Origin: Ruegeria atlantica
GTDB lineage: Bacteria > Pseudomonadota > Alphaproteobacteria > Rhodobacterales > Rhodobacteraceae
NCBI RefSeq assembly: GCF_001458195.1
Contig: NZ_CYPU01000073.1
Span: 1 to 64,000, forward strand
Direction of reading: 5' to 3'
Length of the DNA: 64,000 nucleotides
Part shown: piece by piece, positions 54,126 to 62,861 of the stretch
Layout of the letters: each line of letters opens with the position of its first letter
How positions within the stretch are numbered: position 1 is the first letter of the stretch
Notes under the pieces: generated by a model
The model's database searches: none
The model's input: the letters and a program-made list of their open reading frames with translations, nothing else
What the model was told of the DNA's origin: nothing
Program-made: the position numbers and the translations under genes

Positions 54126-55916
54126 TCAGATCGGCGCAGTTGCGGCATCCAACCACAGTTGAGCGTCATCGCCCAGCCTTGGCCGGACTTTTTCCGCAAC
54201 GTCGCGGTGATATGAGTTCAGCCACGCGCGTTCTTCTGTCGTAAGCATTTCGACTACAATCAGCCGCCGGTCAATTGGAACGTATGTGAGCGTCCGCCAG
54301 TTCAGCATCGCACGCTCGGTGTCAGCGGTGGGCAGCGGCGGGGCATCTTGAACCACAACAAGGTTCTCGATCCGAATGCCGAACGCGCCTTCGCGATAAT
54401 ATCCGGGCTCGTTGGACAGGATCATGCCCGGCTGCAGCGGTACATGGCTGACCTTTGACAAGCGCTGCGGCCCTTCATGGACGCTCAGATACGCACCGAC
54501 GCCATGGCCGACCCCGTGATTGAAATCCTGGCCCGCGGCCCATAAGGGGGCGCGTGCGATGCATTCGATATCTCGTCCGGCCAACCCGGCGGGCCAGCGC
54601 AGCATGGACATATCGATCATCCCTTTCAGCACGCGAGTAAAGCAGGCTTTTTCCTGATCGCCTACCTCCCCTATCGCAATGGTGCGGGTGATGTCGGTTG
54701 TGCCATCCAGATACTGGCCACCGCTATCCAAAACCAACAGGTGCCCATTTTCCAGTCGGCTGTCGGTTTCTTCGGTCACCCGGTAATGCATGATTGCGCC
54801 GTTGGGCCCGGTGCCCGCAATCGTGTCGAACGAGATATCCTGTAGCGCGTTATCCCGGCGGCGGTTTTCCTCAAGCTGCGTCACCACCCGAGTTTCCGTC
54901 ACTGTGCCTGCGGCCTGTGCGTCCAACCAGCACAAGGTTTCAATAACGGCCACCGCGTCACGAAGATGCGCCTCAGCACTGCCTGCGATTTCGGCGGGGT
55001 TCTTGCGAGCTTTGGGCAGGGCACAGGGATCACCTGCATCCATCATTCTGTCACCCAGCACATCCGCAACTGCCTGCGGCAGGGTTCCCAAATCGACTTG
55101 AACCGCGCCGTCCAAATCCGCGGCCGCATCCAAAAAAGACCGAGGGTCGTGAACCTGAACATGGTTGCCAAGATGATCGTCCAACCCGACTAGCTTTTGC
55201 GCTGCCATGAACAGATCAACCCGGCCATCGGTTTTCAGAATGGCAAACCCATGTGCCACCGGGTTGTATCCGATATCTGATCCGCGAATGTTAAGCAGCC
55301 ACATGATCGAATCCGGCAATGTAATGATGGCCGCATCGCACCCGTTCTGCTTTAGATCCTCCGCCATCCGCGCAATTTTGCTTATGGCTGTTTCCCCGGC
55401 AAACACAATCGGATGCGTCTTAACCGGGTTCTTCGGGGCATCCGGCTGATCCGGCCACACCCGATCCACCAGATTGTCACACCGAACCAGCTCGATGCCG
55501 CTCGCGTTCAACTCTTTCTTCAGGCTGGAAATTTGCCCAGCTGCATGCAGCCAAGGATCAAAACCAACCTTTCCGCCGTTCGGCAACTGGTCTTTGAGCC
55601 AAGCGCTCAGGCTGGTTTCGGGCCACGGCACGGGAGTGAAATCCGCCACAACCTGTACTTTGACCTGCGTGCGATATCGGCCATCGATGAAAACGCCTGC
55701 AATATCGGTCAGCACTGCACAGAAACCGGCCGACCCGGTGAAACCCGTCAGCCATGCCAGACGTTCATCGCGTGGGGCCACATACTCGCCCTGATGCGCA
55801 TCTGCGCGTGGGATCAGAAAACCGTCCAACCCATCCTGCGCCATCTGGGATCGCAAAGCGGCCAGTCTGGGCGGTCCCTGTTCCGGACGCGCAGTGACTG
55901 CAAAGGACTGAAACAT
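54126..55916 (-). CDS. pepP: Xaa-Pro aminopeptidase (M24B)
   Basis: 596 residues, three-domain aminopeptidase P. The N-terminal creatinase-like domains (FLIPRADAHQGEYVAPRDERLAWLTGFTGSAG) and the C-terminal pita-bread domain supply the two-metal ligands: LVLDSGGQYLDGTTDITRTIAIG, HGVGHGVGAYLSVHEGP, LSNEPGYYREGAFGIRIENLVVV. Removes N-terminal residues before proline. Length fits the eukaryote-like 600-residue group common in Rhodobacterales. Confidence 0.95.
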   Translation of the reverse strand: MFQSFAVTARPEQGPPRLAALRSQMAQDGLDGFLIPRADAHQGEYVAPRDERLAWLTGFTGSAGFCAVLTDIAGVFIDGRYRTQVKVQVVADFTPVPWPETSLSAWLKDQLPNGGKVGFDPWLHAAGQISSLKKELNASGIELVRCDNLVDRVWPDQPDAPKNPVKTHPIVFAGETAISKIARMAEDLKQNGCDAAIITLPDSIMWLLNIRGSDIGYNPVAHGFAILKTDGRVDLFMAAQKLVGLDDHLGNHVQVHDPRSFLDAAADLDGAVQVDLGTLPQAVADVLGDRMMDAGDPCALPKARKNPAEIAGSAEAHLRDAVAVIETLCWLDAQAAGTVTETRVVTQLEENRRRDNALQDISFDTIAGTGPNGAIMHYRVTEETDSRLENGHLLVLDSGGQYLDGTTDITRTIAIGEVGDQEKACFTRVLKGMIDMSMLRWPAGLAGRDIECIARAPLWAAGQDFNHGVGHGVGAYLSVHEGPQRLSKVSHVPLQPGMILSNEPGYYREGAFGIRIENLVVVQDAPPLPTADTERAMLNWRTLTYVPIDRRLIVVEMLTTEERAWLNSYHRDVAEKVRPRLGDDAQLWLDAATAPI

Positions 55917-55987
55917 GTGGCACCTCTCGCAAACGGGGGCAGTCCCCTTATCTTTTGAAAATACTGCTGCCGGAGGCAGGGCCAGCG

Positions 55988-57865
55988 TTAGCTGGCCCTT
56001 TTCATCCCCATCACACGTGCACGTGCCCGAGGGTCGCTGTCGAACAAGGCCGCCAGTTGCTCAGTCATTGCGCCTGCCAGCTGTTCGACATCCGTGATCG
56101 TTACCGCGCGGTCGTAGTATCGGGTTACATCGTGGCCGATGCCGATGGCCAAAAGCTCAACCATCTTGCGTTTTTCGACCATCCCGATCACGTCGCGTAG
56201 GTGTTTTTCCAGATAATTGGCAGGGTTAACGCTGAGAGTTGAATCATCAACAGGCGCACCGTCTGAGATCACCATCAGGATCTTGCGCTGCTCGCGTCGT
56301 GCAAGCATCCGGCGATGCGCCCATTCCAGTGCTTCGCCATCAATGTTCTCTTTCAGCAGGCCTTCTTTCATCATCAACCCCAGATTGGGTCGCGCGCGAC
56401 GCCACGGGGCATCCGCACCTTTATAGATGATGTGACGCAAGTCGTTCAGACGCCCCGGCTGTTGCGGGCGACCGTCATTCAGCCATGCCTCACGTGCCTG
56501 GCCGCCTTTCCAAGCGCGCGTAGTAAAGCCAAGGATTTCGACCTTCACGTTGCAACGTTCCAGCGTCCGGGCCAGAACATCAGCACAGATCGCCGCGATC
56601 GAGATCGGGCGACCGCGCATCGAGCCCGAGTTATCCAGCAGCAGTGTCACCACCGTATCGCGGAACTCGGTGTCTTTCTCGACCTTGAAGCTCAGCGGCG
56701 TGGTCGGGTTGGCCACAACTCGCGCCAGACGACCCGCATCCAGAATACCTTCCTCGCGGTCGAACTCCCAGCTGCGGTTCTGTTGCGCCTGCAATCGGCG
56801 CTGCAGTTTGTTCGCCAGACGGCTGACGGCACCCTTAAGCGGCTCAAGCTGCTGATCCAGATAGGCGCGCAGCCGTTCTAATTCAGCAGGCTCGGCCAAA
56901 TCCTCGGCTGCGATCTCTTCGTCAAAGGTTCCAAGGTAAACCTTGTAGTCCGGGTCGGCCTCGGATGCAGGGGGCGGGGACGGCGGCTCCATCGGGGCCT
57001 CACCGTCAGGCATCTCGGCCTCATCGCCCATCTCATCCTCGGCCATCTCGTCCATCGAGACCTGGGCCTGAGATTGGTCCTGCTGCTCTTCCTGCGTTTG
57101 CTCGGGGGTCGCGTCGGCGTCCTGCTCGTCCTGATCATCCTGACCAGTGCTATCGGGGTCGGGCTGTTCTTCGGCGTCGTCCTCGGCCTGATCTTCCTGA
57201 TCTTCGTCCAGCTCGTCCGGATCTTCGCCCAGCTGGTCGCCATACCCCAGATCCTTGATCATCTGGCGGGCAAATTTGGCAAACTCGGCCTGATCCGACA
57301 GGATCTCCTGCAGGTTTTCCAGCGTGCCGCCAGCCTGCTCTTCAATGAAGCCGCGCCACAGGTTCATGATGTTCTCAGCCGCAGGCGGCAGATCCCGCCC
57401 GGTCGCCAGATGGCGGATCAGATATCCTGCTGCAACCGATAGCGGTGCATCAGCGGGCTGCTTGCACTGGTCGTACCCACGGCGCAGCGCCTCATGCCCG
57501 ATCTTGACATCGATGTTTGATGCGGTGCCGGGCATATCCCGCGCGCCCATCGCCTCACACCGGGCAACTTCCATGGCCTCATAAAGATCCCGGGCCATAT
57601 CACCCGGAGGCGCATAGCGATTATGGGTCGCATCGTCATGATATCGGCGCTGCAACGCCAAAGCATCCGCCGTACCGCGCGCCAGCAAAACCTCTTCGCG
57701 AGTCATGCGCCGAGAAACCTGCGGCAAACGCATCGACTCGCCCGACAGACCCGAGGGGTCGACAGTATAGCTCACCGATAATTCGGGATCATCGGCCATC
57801 ACCTTGGTGGCTTCGGCCAAGGCCTTCTTGAACGGATCTGCGGGGTTGTCGTTTGGTTTAGACAA
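55988..57865 (-). CDS. cobT: Aerobic cobaltochelatase subunit CobT
   Basis: 625 residues. N-terminal helical region ([23 protein letters not shown]), a very acidic central segment (about residues 210-320, Asp/Glu/Gln-rich), and a C-terminal von Willebrand A domain with the MIDAS loop [11 protein letters not shown] near residue 407 and [17 protein letters not shown]. With CobS and CobN it inserts cobalt into hydrogenobyrinate a,c-diamide. It starts with TTG and overlaps the preceding small gene. CobN is not in the window. Confidence 0.95.
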   Translation of the reverse strand: MSKPNDNPADPFKKALAEATKVMADDPELSVSYTVDPSGLSGESMRLPQVSRRMTREEVLLARGTADALALQRRYHDDATHNRYAPPGDMARDLYEAMEVARCEAMGARDMPGTASNIDVKIGHEALRRGYDQCKQPADAPLSVAAGYLIRHLATGRDLPPAAENIMNLWRGFIEEQAGGTLENLQEILSDQAEFAKFARQMIKDLGYGDQLGEDPDELDEDQEDQAEDDAEEQPDPDSTGQDDQDEQDADATPEQTQEEQQDQSQAQVSMDEMAEDEMGDEAEMPDGEAPMEPPSPPPASEADPDYKVYLGTFDEEIAAEDLAEPAELERLRAYLDQQLEPLKGAVSRLANKLQRRLQAQQNRSWEFDREEGILDAGRLARVVANPTTPLSFKVEKDTEFRDTVVTLLLDNSGSMRGRPISIAAICADVLARTLERCNVKVEILGFTTRAWKGGQAREAWLNDGRPQQPGRLNDLRHIIYKGADAPWRRARPNLGLMMKEGLLKENIDGEALEWAHRRMLARREQRKILMVISDGAPVDDSTLSVNPANYLEKHLRDVIGMVEKRKMVELLAIGIGHDVTRYYDRAVTITDVEQLAGAMTEQLAALFDSDPRARARVMGMKRAS

Positions 57866-58049
57866 TGAACGTACTCCAGATCATTGCTGCCAAGAAAAGC
57901 ACTAAGCATTCCCAGCGCAGCCGTGTCAGGTGGACATGCTGCGGCGCCGTCATTTCTGAAGGCGCCGTCTTTTTCCAATCTACTTTGTCAAAAAGCCAAG
58001 CTGAATCAAGAACCACCCAGATAGATGCTATGACAAAGAAGATTATCAC
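57858..58049 (-). CDS. 63-residue two-TM protein between cobS and cobT
   Basis: The GTG start overlaps the cobS stop (GTGA), and the stop overlaps the cobT start by eight bases, so translation of all three looks coupled. Two hydrophobic segments: [19 protein letters not shown] and [16 protein letters not shown], joined by a basic/polar loop ([26 protein letters not shown]). It is not a known cobaltochelatase part. A longer frame starting inside cobS is less likely. Confidence 0.75.
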   Translation of the reverse strand: MIIFFVIASIWVVLDSAWLFDKVDWKKTAPSEMTAPQHVHLTRLRWECLVLFLAAMIWSTFIV

Positions 58050-59032
58050 CCCAAACTCACGCTCGCCGCGCTTTCCGGCAGTTCCTCGTCGAAGCAACGC
58101 TGATAGAACTCGGCCACGGTCTGGCGTTCCAGCTCATCACATTTGTTCAGGAAGGACAGGCGGAAGGCGTAGCCTACGTCGCGGAAGATCTCGGCGTTTT
58201 GGGCCCAGTTGATCACGGTTCGGGGACTCATGACGGTGGACAGGTCGCCGTTCATGAAGGCGGTCCGGGTCAGGTCGGCGACGGTGACCATTTGGCTGAC
58301 GGTTTTGCGGCCCTTTTCGGTGTTGTAATGCGGCGCCTTGGACAGAACGATCATCGTCTCAGCGTCATGGCTGAGGTAGTTCAGCGTCGAGACCAGCGAC
58401 CAGCGGTCCATCTGTGCCTGGTTGATCTGCTGCGTGCCGTGATACAGGCCGGTAGTGTCGCCCAGACCGACGGTGTTCGCGGTGGCAAACAGGCGGAAGT
58501 TTGGGTTCGGCGTTATAATCTCGTTCTGGTCCAGCAAGGTCAGTTTACCGTCATGTTCCAGAACACGCTGGATCACGAACATCACGTCGGCACGGCCCGC
58601 GTCGTATTCGTCGAAAACGATGGCAACGGGGTTGCGCAGCGCCCAGGGCAGGATGCCTTCGTGGAACTCGGTCACCTGTTTGCCATCACGCAGCTTGATC
58701 GCGTCCTTACCGATCAAGTCGATCCGGCTGATGTGGCTGTCGAGGTTGACACGGACGGCGGGCCAGTTCAGCCGGGCCGCGACCTGTTCGATATGGGTCG
58801 ATTTGCCCGTACCGTGATAGCCTTGGATCATCACACGCCGATTGTGCGAAAAGCCTGCCAAAATGGCTAGTGTAGTTTCGGGGTCAAACTTGTAGGTCGG
58901 GTCGATCGCGGGTACGCGGTCACTGCGGTCAGCAAAGCCCTTGATCGCCATGTCGGTTTCAATACCGAACACGTCACGGACCGAAATTTCTTCGGTGGGT
59001 TTTGCGTTTACGTCGATCGATCCGTCAGCCAT
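58046..59032 (-). CDS. cobS: Aerobic cobaltochelatase ATPase subunit CobS
   Basis: 328 residues, AAA+ of the MoxR-like kind. Walker [15 protein letters not shown] (residues 71-79), Walker [16 protein letters not shown], sensor-type [21 protein letters not shown]. It forms the chaperone-like ring with CobT that powers CobN. The start at [11 protein letters not shown] is taken; the upstream in-frame codons are AT-poor noise. Confidence 0.96.
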   Translation of the reverse strand: MADGSIDVNAKPTEEISVRDVFGIETDMAIKGFADRSDRVPAIDPTYKFDPETTLAILAGFSHNRRVMIQGYHGTGKSTHIEQVAARLNWPAVRVNLDSHISRIDLIGKDAIKLRDGKQVTEFHEGILPWALRNPVAIVFDEYDAGRADVMFVIQRVLEHDGKLTLLDQNEIITPNPNFRLFATANTVGLGDTTGLYHGTQQINQAQMDRWSLVSTLNYLSHDAETMIVLSKAPHYNTEKGRKTVSQMVTVADLTRTAFMNGDLSTVMSPRTVINWAQNAEIFRDVGYAFRLSFLNKCDELERQTVAEFYQRCFDEELPESAASVSLG

Positions 59033-59351
59033 TCGCCTTGTCCTTATCCTTTGCCCCGCGTTGCCGGGTTTGAACTCGTGTGTGGTGCAACATATTGCGG
59101 GCAAGGGCAAGGGAAAGCCGTGCTGGTAGGTACTTAGGCGGATGTTTCTTTGAAACTGGCCTTATCGACGTTGCGTCCAATGGCTCGAGCTAATCTTTCA
59201 AATCTTGGACAGCTCGAATTTTGGGTCCAGAACGCCACCACGCAGTCCGGTGAAGCATTAATATTGCAATAGCAAGATATGATAAGTTAAATATGCACAT
59301 ATGATTGTGTAAAAGCGGTTCCCGATTTTGTTTTTAAGCGTGTAGGTACAA
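59033..59351. other. Intergenic interval between cobS and the Hint-domain gene
   Basis: About 320 bases between two divergent genes. It turns AT-rich from 59245 to 59340 (runs such as TTAATATTGCAATAGC and GATAAGTTAAATATGC), which is the likely promoter of the Hint-domain gene. No RNA gene or repeat seen. Confidence 0.5.
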
Positions 59352-60260
59352 ATGTCGTTAGTAATCTCAGGTCCGACTTCTATCTCGATCCCCAGTGGGT
59401 CGACCTCGGTTATGGAGCAGTATACCACGACCAAAGCTGTGACGTGGAGCGTGACCGTAACTGGCAATGGTGGATTGGATCCTTCCGACTACACTGTTTC
59501 GATTTCACCGAGCGGAGTTCTGACCGTTGAGCTTACTGAGGGGGCAGACATTCCCCCGAATACGCAACTCACGGTTCTAATACGCGCGACGACGGGGAAC
59601 CCGGGAAATGGTAACAATGCCTCTCTCAGTGTGACAGTCGACCTTCCTGCCGGAACAGTGCCATGTTTCGTAAAGGGAACTTTGATTGAAACCGGGAAAG
59701 GTCCTTGCCCCGTCGAAGAACTATCGGTTGGGGACAAAGTTCGTGTTTCCAGCGGTGCGCTGTTGCCTATCCTTTGGATTGGCAAAAAGACCATGAGCGC
59801 GGAAGCGTTGCAGAGAAACCCGCGATTGCGCCCTGTTTGCATCCAGAAAGGGGCAATCGGGGACGGTTTGCCTGATCGTGATTTATACGTGTCCCCACAG
59901 CATAGGATTGTTCTCGAAGGGTGGCGCGCCGAATTGCTGTTTGGAGAGCCCAGAGTTTTTGCTGCGGCAATTCATTTGGTCAATGACAAAACAATTCGAC
60001 AAGTGCGGCCCGATGAGGCCGTGACGTATTTCCACGTTGCCTGTGATCGCCATGCGATACTGATTTCGCATGGTTTGCCGACGGAAAGCTTGTTTCTGGG
60101 CGACATGGCGCTTTTGTCATTCGATCGCGAAGATGTCGAGGAGCTTGGTATGCTATTCCCGGATCGTTTCAGCCCTAAACCCACTTTGGAACAAACTCGC
60201 GTGCGGTGCCTAAAGCGTCCCGAAACAAAGGCTCTTTTGCGCATGTACGGTCGTCGATAA
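59352..60260 (+). CDS. Hint (Hedgehog/intein) domain protein
   Basis: 302 residues. The N-terminal about 100 residues form an Ig-like, Thr/Ser-rich beta domain without a signal peptide. At about residue 104 the Hint domain begins with the catalytic-type cysteine: PCFVKGTLIETGKGPCPVEELSVGDKV, then RDLYVSPQHRIVLEGWRAELLFG, VTYFHVACDRHAILISHGLPTESLF. These are usual in Rhodobacterales secreted or calcium-adhesin-like proteins (type I export at the C-terminus). It is lower in G+C than its surroundings and lies between cobS and dnaJ, genes that are usually adjacent. Confidence 0.85.
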   Translation: MSLVISGPTSISIPSGSTSVMEQYTTTKAVTWSVTVTGNGGLDPSDYTVSISPSGVLTVELTEGADIPPNTQLTVLIRATTGNPGNGNNASLSVTVDLPAGTVPCFVKGTLIETGKGPCPVEELSVGDKVRVSSGALLPILWIGKKTMSAEALQRNPRLRPVCIQKGAIGDGLPDRDLYVSPQHRIVLEGWRAELLFGEPRVFAAAIHLVNDKTIRQVRPDEAVTYFHVACDRHAILISHGLPTESLFLGDMALLSFDREDVEELGMLFPDRFSPKPTLEQTRVRCLKRPETKALLRMYGRR

Positions 60261-60265
60261 GCCGA

Positions 60266-60892
60266 CTACCTAAAGTTCCGGCTGTCCTTGATCTGATCCC
60301 ACGCCCAGACGACCTCTTGCAACTGCTCTTCCTGGGAACGGTCGCCGCCGTTCATGTCAGGGTGCAGCACCTTGATCAGCTTTTTGTACGCTTTGCGCAC
60401 CTCGGCCTTGGTCCAGCTGTCGTTGGCTTCCAGAATTTCGATCGCGCGGCGTTCCGTGGGGGGCAGGCGACGACCGCCGCCACCTGACGTGCGTCCTTTG
60501 TTTTGGGTGCTGTTTGCGCCAAGTACCTGATGCGGGTCTTCGATGCCCAGACGCGCCCATGCGCGCGCTTCGGGGTCACCCATAGGCTTTGTTTCGCGCT
60601 CCCACACTTTGTCCTTGGACCGCTGGGCGTTCAACTCGGCCTCGGTGGTGCCGTCAAAGAAGTTCCATTTGTTGTTGTATTCGCGAACGTGCTGCTGGCA
60701 GAACCAGAAAAAGTCGTCCAGAACGTCAGGGGCCTTTGGTGCACGGAACTTACCCGGTTCTTCGCAACCTTCGTGATCGCAGATACGCGTCGAGGTTTCA
60801 GACGCGCCCGACATTCCGCGACGCCCGCGCGGGTTCTTTTTCTTCGATGTGGATACGGACATATCAAATCCGAAGGGGTCTGACTTCACCAT
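60266..60892 (-). CDS. J-domain protein (DnaJ-like)
   Basis: 208 residues. The N-terminal 130 residues carry two conserved Cys/His groups (CDHEGCEEPGKF, WFCQQHVREY, a zinc-like pair). The C-terminal J domain has KAEVRKAYKKLIKVLHPDMNGGD with the HPD motif that stimulates DnaK. There is no G/F region or central zinc finger of classic DnaJ. It is the small J protein often next to bolA and cobS in alphaproteobacteria. Confidence 0.9.
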   Translation of the reverse strand: MVKSDPFGFDMSVSTSKKKNPRGRRGMSGASETSTRICDHEGCEEPGKFRAPKAPDVLDDFFWFCQQHVREYNNKWNFFDGTTEAELNAQRSKDKVWERETKPMGDPEARAWARLGIEDPHQVLGANSTQNKGRTSGGGGRRLPPTERRAIEILEANDSWTKAEVRKAYKKLIKVLHPDMNGGDRSQEEQLQEVVWAWDQIKDSRNFR

Positions 60893-61000
60893 GTGCTCAT
60901 CCTTAAGAACGCATCTTTTCGACTCGGAGGCAGCAGTTTAGTCTAAGCAGCCGAAAGTAGAAGAGGGGGGGCGGAAAAATTTTCGCCCGTGAGCAAAAAA

Positions 61001-61255
61001 ATGACTGTTACCGACGAGATCCGAACCTGCCTGATGGCAGCCTTTGAACCGCGTGAGTTGGAGGTCGTAGATGACAGCGAAAGCCACCGCGGACACGCGG
61101 GGTTTCAAGAGGGCGGCGAAAGCCATTTCAACGTCCGTATTCGTGCCAGCGCTTTTCAGGGTCAATCCCGCGTCGCCCGCCACCGTGCCGTACATAAGGC
61201 ACTGGGCGACATCGTGCCCCGCATTCATGCGCTGGCGCTGGATATTGATACCTGA
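61001..61255 (+). CDS. bolA: BolA family protein
   Basis: 84 residues. VTDEIRTCLMAAFEPRELEVVDDSESHRGHAGFQEGGESHFNVRIRASAFQGQSRVARHRAVHKALG is the full BolA fold with the class-defining HFNV and the RHR(A)VHKAL tail. Partners are monothiol glutaredoxins in Fe-S metabolism. An upstream GTG (60989) could add four residues; the ATG is the family start. Divergent from the J-domain gene. Confidence 0.92.
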   Translation: MTVTDEIRTCLMAAFEPRELEVVDDSESHRGHAGFQEGGESHFNVRIRASAFQGQSRVARHRAVHKALGDIVPRIHALALDIDT

Positions 61256-61275
61256 ACAGGCCCATTGGTCGATGC

Positions 61276-61812
61276 CTAGGCGACCAGAGAAATGGCCCTG
61301 TTAACCGCGATTCCCTGATTCACCGCGCGATATGTCGGAAAGGGAAGCCGGTGGGTCGCATCAATGTCTCGCCGTATCCACGCTTGCTCTTCCAGGCGGA
61401 GAAGCGACGTCGAAAGTGCGCGATCGGAAATGGTGATCAGCCCGGATTTGAGAGTCGAGAATCGTTGGGGCCTGTCGGTCAGCGCCAGAATAGGTGCTGT
61501 CCAATTGCGTCTGAGCAACGCGAAATCAGCGTCATCCGGCACGGCATTCACGATCCTGCTGGCGATTTCTGCCGCAGATACACCCGCTTGGGTCAATCGA
61601 AATCCGGGGCGCAGTGGATGACCGTGGCCGGGATTTCGTTCCAGAAAACCCAATTGAATCAGGTGGTCAAGGCTATGGGCAAATGCCGTTCTGCCGGCGC
61701 GTGTCGCAGCCAGTAGCGGTGCCTGTCGTCCCGGCATGCCTTTATGCATTAACGCCAGAATGTTCAGGGACCAGGCGCGGGACGTAAGCTTGACAAGAAT
61801 CGTTATGTCCAT
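61276..61812 (-). CDS. HxlR-like winged-helix transcriptional regulator
   Basis: 178 residues made of two winged-helix-like halves: RAWSLNILALMHKGMPGRQAPLLAATRAGRTAFAHSLDHLIQLGFLERNPGHGHPLRPGFRLTQAG and LLRRNWTAPILALTDRPQRFSTLKSGLITISDRALSTSLLRLEEQAWIRRDID. The repeat of the HxlR pattern (NWTAPILALTD-RFSTLK-LS) is visible in both. It is a likely repressor of the divergent VOC gene, with an operator between them. Confidence 0.82.
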   Translation of the reverse strand: MDITILVKLTSRAWSLNILALMHKGMPGRQAPLLAATRAGRTAFAHSLDHLIQLGFLERNPGHGHPLRPGFRLTQAGVSAAEIASRIVNAVPDDADFALLRRNWTAPILALTDRPQRFSTLKSGLITISDRALSTSLLRLEEQAWIRRDIDATHRLPFPTYRAVNQGIAVNRAISLVA

Positions 61813-61817
61813 AAAGT
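61790..61817 (+). promoter_or_regulatory. Candidate promoter of the VOC-protein gene
   Basis: A consensus -35 TTGACA at 61790-61795 (inside the start of the divergent regulator gene), then 16 bases to TAAAGT (61812-61817). The -10 overlaps the palindromic operator, giving a simple route for repression. Confidence 0.5.
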
Positions 61818-61828
61818 ATAGTTACTTT
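61813..61828. promoter_or_regulatory. HxlR-type operator
   Basis: AAAGTA-TAGT-TACTTT, a perfect inverted repeat with a 4-base centre, in the 40-base gap between the divergent regulator and the VOC gene. HxlR-family operators are short GTAC/AGTA-TACT palindromes of this kind. It touches the regulator's start codon, so both genes can be controlled. Confidence 0.7.
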
Positions 61829-61852
61829 AATTTTCGCCAAAAGGATAGTTCA

Positions 61853-62242
61853 ATGCCACTCGTTTCACTAGAAAACACGATCACGCTCGCCATGTCCGTG
61901 CAAGACAGGCATGTCAGTGCCGAATGGTATCAGGCCAAGCTGGGGTTCGAGCTGATCCACCATATTGACGAAGCCGGTTGGAGCGAGATGAAGACCAAAA
62001 CCGACGGTGTGACCTTGGGCCTGGGTGAGCAGGCCGAGCCTGCGCCAGGCAATACGGTGCCGGTGTTCGGGGTGTCCGATATTGCGACGGCGCGTCAGGC
62101 GCTCGAATCCTCGGGCGTCAGGTTCGATGGGGCGACTGAAACGATCGAGGGCATGGTCAGCACCGCAACGTTCTACGACCCGGACGGCAATGCGCTGATG
62201 CTGGCGCAGGATCTGAGCCAAGCGGCAAGCGCTGCCGAGTAA
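61853..62242 (+). CDS. VOC (glyoxalase/bleomycin-resistance fold) protein
   Basis: 129 residues. LENTITLAMSVQDRHVSAEWYQAKLGFELIHHIDEAGWSEM, VTLGLGEQAEPAPGNTVPVFGVSDIATARQALESSGVRFDGATETIEGMVSTATFYDPDGNALMLAQ is the VOC pattern with the usual FYDPDGN metal-side motif. The substrate is unknown. Its regulator suggests response to a small electrophile or drug-like compound, which is inference. An upstream in-frame ATG exists, but the one at 61853 follows AAGGATAG. Confidence 0.85.
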   Translation: MPLVSLENTITLAMSVQDRHVSAEWYQAKLGFELIHHIDEAGWSEMKTKTDGVTLGLGEQAEPAPGNTVPVFGVSDIATARQALESSGVRFDGATETIEGMVSTATFYDPDGNALMLAQDLSQAASAAE

Positions 62243-62278
62243 TTCAGCTGCAGGCTGTGAAAACGCGGAGCAGACCGC

Positions 62279-62689
62279 TTAGGTCTGCTCTCTGTCCTTT
62301 TCGGACAGATCCGTGGGCTTCAGGGTCAATGGCGGATCTTTGACCTCTTCTGAAATCGGTGCAGGGGCCTTCACTTCTTCTGGTCCGGGCACCGGCTGAG
62401 CCACGGGTGCATCATCGCTGTCCTCAACCGGCTCGCGCTCTGAAGAAAACTCAACTGCAACCTGTCGCCGAAACACCAGAACATTGCGCCAGTTCACGGT
62501 GGAACTGGTCAGCCCTGCGCGTTCCTCGCTGGGCAAAAGTTCCGCACGCTGGTAATCCCAGCCATCCTGCCCCATCTGATTCAGTATCTGTTCGATCGAC
62601 ACTGCAAACCGCCCTTCGGCAGTTTTGACGCCCTTGGCCTTGGTGCCTTTTTGTGGGGCGGGGACAACTTTGTATTCGTAGCGCTGCAT
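62279..62689 (-). CDS. DUF4177 protein with an acidic, proline-rich tail
   Basis: 136 residues. The N-terminal 70 match DUF4177: MQRYEYKVVPAPQKG, then QILNQMGQDGWDYQRAELLPSEER and WRNVLVFRRQ. The remaining 65 residues are low-complexity Glu/Pro/Val. Cytoplasmic; unknown function. The start is set at MQRYEYKVVPAP, the family start, over a longer upstream frame. Confidence 0.8.
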   Translation of the reverse strand: MQRYEYKVVPAPQKGTKAKGVKTAEGRFAVSIEQILNQMGQDGWDYQRAELLPSEERAGLTSSTVNWRNVLVFRRQVAVEFSSEREPVEDSDDAPVAQPVPGPEEVKAPAPISEEVKDPPLTLKPTDLSEKDREQT

Positions 62690-62861
62690 CAGATTTTCCT
62701 GGTTGCCGATCCCCAGCAATCTAACATGTTGTCGGGTTTCGAACAGTCATCATCGCCCTTTGGGCAAATTCTGTTTTGTCTGTTGCGCCCCGCGCGCGGG
62801 ACCGGCAAAGTCCGCGCCAGACGCACGGACCCTGCCGTAGCAGTTTCTTGGACCGAAAGAC

